Position numbers and translations under genes: made by a program
The notes under the pieces: generated by a model
Database searches by the model: none
Seen by the model: the letters and a program-made list of their open reading frames with translations, nothing else
What the model was told of the DNA's origin: nothing
In this document: positions 61,698 to 64,000 of the stretch, piece after piece
Layout of the letters: each line of letters opens with the position of its first letter
How positions within the stretch are numbered: the first letter of the stretch is position 1
From: Janthinobacterium sp. SUN073
GTDB lineage: Bacteria > Pseudomonadota > Gammaproteobacteria > Burkholderiales > Burkholderiaceae_D
Assembly (NCBI RefSeq): GCF_030397665.1
Contig: NZ_JAPUBT010000004.1
Span: 186,001-250,000 of the forward strand
Length of the DNA: 64,000 nucleotides
Direction: 5' to 3'

Positions 61698-62906
61698 TCA
61701 TGTTGTTTTGATAATCCTGGTCGCGCCCTGCCCCGCCCCTTGGCGGCTGCCCAGCCACCAGAATACGGCGGCCAGCGCCACGGCCGAAGCCTGTCCCAGC
61801 GCCAGCTTGAAGGCACTGTCGAACAGCAAGGGTGCGACAAAACCGGACACCAGCGCAAACACCAGCATTTGCACGAAGTTTTGCAAGGACGCCGCCAGGC
61901 CCCGCATCTGCGGGAAAATATCGAGCGTCGACATGGTCATGCCCGGCAAGGCCAGCGACATGCCGAACGCGTACAGCATCACGGGCACGACGGCGAACGG
62001 GATGCTGGCCGCAAACCAGTGGTTGTAAGCGATGTTGAGCGCGCCCGTGGCCGCCATGGCCAGCAAGCCCCAGCGCACCAGCACGGTGCTTTTCACCGCA
62101 TGCGCCAGCTTGCCCGACAGCGCCGAGCCCAGCACCAGACCGGCCACCATGGGGATGAACATCCAGCCAAACGCCGTTTCCGGCAGGCGCAGCAATTCCA
62201 GGATGAAATGCGGGGCCGAGGCGATGTACAGGGCGAAGCCGCCAAAGGCGAAGGCCACGGCCAGCGAACGCAAGAGGAATGCCCGGTGGCGCAAGGCCAG
62301 CCAGTAATTGCGCGCGATGTTGCCTGGGTGAAAAGGCTGGCGTTGCTCGACGGCTAAACTTTCCGGCAAGCCTTTCAGGCAGGCCAGCGCCAGCAGCACC
62401 GTGACGGCAAAGGTGAAGACGAACGTCGATTGCCAGCCATACGCCACGTGCAGCCAGCCGCCGATGATGGGCGCGATGGCGGGCGCGATGCCGAACACCA
62501 TCATGATATTGGCCAGCATCTTTTGCGCGGCCGCGCCCGACAGGGTATCGCGCACGATGGCTTGCCCGATGACCCTGCCCGCTCCCGCCGAAGCGCCCTG
62601 CATGCCGCGGAAGAACAGCAGCCAGCCAAAACTGGGCGCGAAGGCGGCGCCAATGGAACCCACGGCAAAGATCAGCAGGGATGCCAGGATCACGGGACGG
62701 CGGCCGAACGAGTCGGACAAGGTGCCGTAGAACAGGGTCATGAAGGCGTAGGCGGCCAGGTAGACGCTCAGGGTCTGCTGCACCAGCACGCTGCTGACGT
62801 CGAAATGCGTACCGATCGCGGGAAACGATGGCAAGAAGGTATCGGTGGCGAACGGGCCCAGCATGGCCAGGCCGGCCAGCACCAGGGTCAGCTTGCGCGC
62901 CTTCAC
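61698..62906 (-). CDS. MFS drug exporter, Bcr/CflA family
   Basis: The 402-residue protein has about twelve membrane helices and the MFS motif A loop as GTLSDSFGRRPVILASL. The opening LVLAGLAMLGPFATDTFLPSFPAI is typical of the Bcr/CflA (bicyclomycin resistance) drug:H+ antiporters. It overlaps the TetR gene by four bases and is likely co-transcribed and repressed by it. The substrate, such as bicyclomycin, sulfonamide or another antibiotic, cannot be read from the sequence. Confidence 0.9.
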   Translation of the reverse strand: MKARKLTLVLAGLAMLGPFATDTFLPSFPAIGTHFDVSSVLVQQTLSVYLAAYAFMTLFYGTLSDSFGRRPVILASLLIFAVGSIGAAFAPSFGWLLFFRGMQGASAGAGRVIGQAIVRDTLSGAAAQKMLANIMMVFGIAPAIAPIIGGWLHVAYGWQSTFVFTFAVTVLLALACLKGLPESLAVEQRQPFHPGNIARNYWLALRHRAFLLRSLAVAFAFGGFALYIASAPHFILELLRLPETAFGWMFIPMVAGLVLGSALSGKLAHAVKSTVLVRWGLLAMAATGALNIAYNHWFAASIPFAVVPVMLYAFGMSLALPGMTMSTLDIFPQMRGLAASLQNFVQMLVFALVSGFVAPLLFDSAFKLALGQASAVALAAVFWWLGSRQGAGQGATRIIKTT

Positions 62907-63565
62907 GCGCCCGCCTGCGCAGCATGCTGGCGACGCAAACCATCGAGGGCCGCCAGCGAGAATTGCGACACATGGCGTGCGATGCTGGCGATGCCCGCCT
63001 CGTCATACGTCATTTCCGGCACCACCAGTTCATGCACGATGCGCGAACGGGCATAGAACACGGCCTGGCCGATCACGCTGAACACGCATTTCTGCACCAC
63101 GTCGTCCGGCATGGCCGGCCCCACCACACCACGGATCAAGCCCGTGAACAAGGCGTGCTGCGGACGCACATTGCGTTCGGCCAGCTTGTGGATGGCGGCC
63201 GTGGGCTCGATCAGTTCGCGCGCCACCAGACGGCTGAACAGCGATGCGTGCCCCGAGCGCAGCATGTCGGACACGAGCGCCTCGATGGCCAGGCGCAACT
63301 GTTCCACAGGCGGCAGCTGCGCCCGCGCACTGGCGGCGGCCACGTCGGCGGCCGAGGCACGCGCCAGCGCGCGCGCATGGTCGAAGGCGGCCAGGTACAG
63401 CTCTTCCTTGCCATGAAAATAATAATTGACCATCGCCACGTTGACGTGGGCCGCCTCGCAGATCCGGCGCACGGACGCGAGCTTGTAGCCCTCGTCGGCA
63501 AACAGCTGGACCGCCGCTTGCAAGATGCGCGTGCGCGCCGGTTCGTTTTCTTTTTGTTCCGTCAT
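62903..63565 (-). CDS. TetR-family regulator (CecR-like, DUF1956)
   Basis: The 220-residue protein has an N-terminal TetR HTH (TRILQAAVQLFADEGYKLASVRRICEAAHVNVAMVNYYFHGKEEL, summarised: helix-turn-helix ending in VNYYFHGK) and a C-terminal ligand domain like CecR/YbiH (DUF1956). The ATG at 63565 follows GGGA. It is the first gene of an operon with the Bcr/CflA exporter. Two near-identical 16-base palindromes lie upstream, at 63580 and 63613, matching a typical TetR operator pair. A drug-like inducer is probable. Confidence 0.9.
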   Translation of the reverse strand: MTEQKENEPARTRILQAAVQLFADEGYKLASVRRICEAAHVNVAMVNYYFHGKEELYLAAFDHARALARASAADVAAASARAQLPPVEQLRLAIEALVSDMLRSGHASLFSRLVARELIEPTAAIHKLAERNVRPQHALFTGLIRGVVGPAMPDDVVQKCVFSVIGQAVFYARSRIVHELVVPEMTYDEAGIASIARHVSQFSLAALDGLRRQHAAQAGA

Positions 63566-63579
63566 GCCAATCCCATAAT

Positions 63580-63628
63580 TTAAACAACCGTTTAATATTC
63601 TTCGGCATTGTATCAAACGGCTGTTTAA
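63580..63628. promoter_or_regulatory. Pair of TetR-type operators
   Basis: TTAAACAACCGTTTAA at 63580 and the inverted copy TCAAACGGCTGTTTAA at 63613 are 16-base palindromes that agree at 14 of 16 positions when one is reversed. They lie just before the TetR start, spaced about 33 bases centre to centre. This is the expected site of autorepression. Confidence 0.75.
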
Positions 63629-63643
63629 TTTTCAAATGAGCGC

Positions 63644-63669
63644 AAAAAAGCCCGGCGAACCGGGCTTTT
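63644..63669. terminator. Bidirectional terminator after the copper-chaperone gene
   Basis: The 8-base stem AAGCCCGG / CCGGGCTT with a CGAA loop has A residues on one side and T residues on the other. It lies 19 bases after the stop of the copper-chaperone gene and about 80 bases before the TetR start, and ends the chaperone message. Confidence 0.85.
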
Positions 63670-63688
63670 CACGGATGTAGCAGCAGGC

Positions 63689-64000
63689 TTAGTGCTTCAT
63701 CGCCGGCATCGGGGCAGAGGTGGCGCCCAGCGGACGGGCCACGGCGGTCACTTCGATGGTTTCGCGGCGCTTGTCCTCGCCTTCGACGACCAGGGTCAGC
63801 GGGATTTTGTCGCCCGCCTTCACTTGCCCTTTGAGTTCCAGCAGCATGACGTGGTAGCCGCCCGGCTTCAGTTCGACGGCCTTGCCGGCTGGCAAGGCGA
63901 TTTCCTTGACCTGGCGCATGCGCATCATGTTATCTGTCATGCTCATTTCATGGATTTCCGCCACGCCCGCCACGGGCGAGCGCACTTCCAGCAAGCGCAT
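63689..64000 (-). CDS. Periplasmic copper chaperone PCu(A)C domain, partial
   Basis: The last 103 codons of a PCu(A)C (DUF461) protein are visible; the start lies beyond the right edge. The motif is clear: HEMSMTDNMMRMRQV, then GGYHVML, forming the H-M-x10-M-x21-H-x-M copper site with many methionines. Such proteins bind Cu(I) in the periplasm and help load cytochrome oxidase or handle copper. The methionine at 64000 is probably internal, as family members have a signal peptide and more residues upstream. The C-terminal tail (MPAMKH) is short and histidine-ended. Confidence 0.88.
   Translation of the reverse strand: MRLLEVRSPVAGVAEIHEMSMTDNMMRMRQVKEIALPAGKAVELKPGGYHVMLLELKGQVKAGDKIPLTLVVEGEDKRRETIEVTAVARPLGATSAPMPAMKH

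Overview
The window is GC-rich, densely coded bacterial chromosome with no rRNA, tRNA, CRISPR array, prophage or insertion-sequence transposase that I could recognise. Gene content points to a betaproteobacterium of the Oxalobacteraceae, most likely Janthinobacterium. The grounds are a subclass B3 metallo-beta-lactamase that looks like THIN-B of J. lividum, a glucokinase/RpiR fusion of the Burkholderiales type, and DUF3422 and DUF1090 genes. The genus call is inference, not a measured match.

Layout. 1-4.4 kb: inositol-type sugar uptake and oxidation (ABC permease start, periplasmic binding protein, RpiR regulator, two Gfo/Idh/MocA dehydrogenases). 4.4-7.6 kb: a HI1419/HI1420-type toxin-antitoxin pair, a DUF885-like metallopeptidase and a secreted ParB-like protein. 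7.7-20.9 kb: a glucose/maltose-type system with an ABC importer, LamB-family porin, glucokinase-RpiR fusion, LacI regulator, PfkB kinase and AGE-family sugar epimerase/isomerase, interrupted by a diguanylate cyclase. 21-24.8 kb: three periplasmic Sel1-repeat proteins and a DUF1090 protein. 24.8-35.3 kb: a five-gene operon (DUF4132, MoxR-type AAA+ ATPase, DUF5682, VWA, SWIM zinc finger) resembling E. coli yehI-L-M-P-Q, a chaperone-like system of unknown function. 35.5-40.3 kb: valine-type catabolism (mmsA, mmsB), an orphan branched-chain-type binding protein and a LysR regulator. 40.4-42.9 kb: an isochorismatase-family hydrolase and a large cysteine-rich protein of unknown function.

42.9-52.8 kb is an iron-siderophore uptake operon: TonB receptor, FecB/FecCD/FecE-type importer, two exporter-fold ABC proteins of the YbtP/YbtQ type and a 42-residue membrane peptide. 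An AraC regulator reads toward it, and a Fur-box-like palindrome precedes both the receptor and the regulator. No siderophore synthesis genes are present, so the substrate may be made elsewhere in the genome or by other species. 52.9-55.3 kb: LysR regulator, quinone-oxidoreductase-like enzyme and a small TPR protein. 55.3-58.4 kb: BlaI repressor, a BlaR1-like protein whose sensor domain is a D-Ala-D-Ala peptidase (S11) fold, and the B3 metallo-beta-lactamase in one operon. This is the most unusual combination in the window. 58.6-64 kb: a leucine-rich unknown protein, DUF3422 membrane protein, TetR plus Bcr/CflA drug exporter, and a partial copper chaperone.

Most groups are self-contained transport/catabolism/regulator modules with candidate operators nearby. 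Two long imperfect inverted repeats (51.8 and 58.5 kb) share an inner sequence signature and each supplies the stop codon of the neighbouring gene. They look like members of one MITE-like family.
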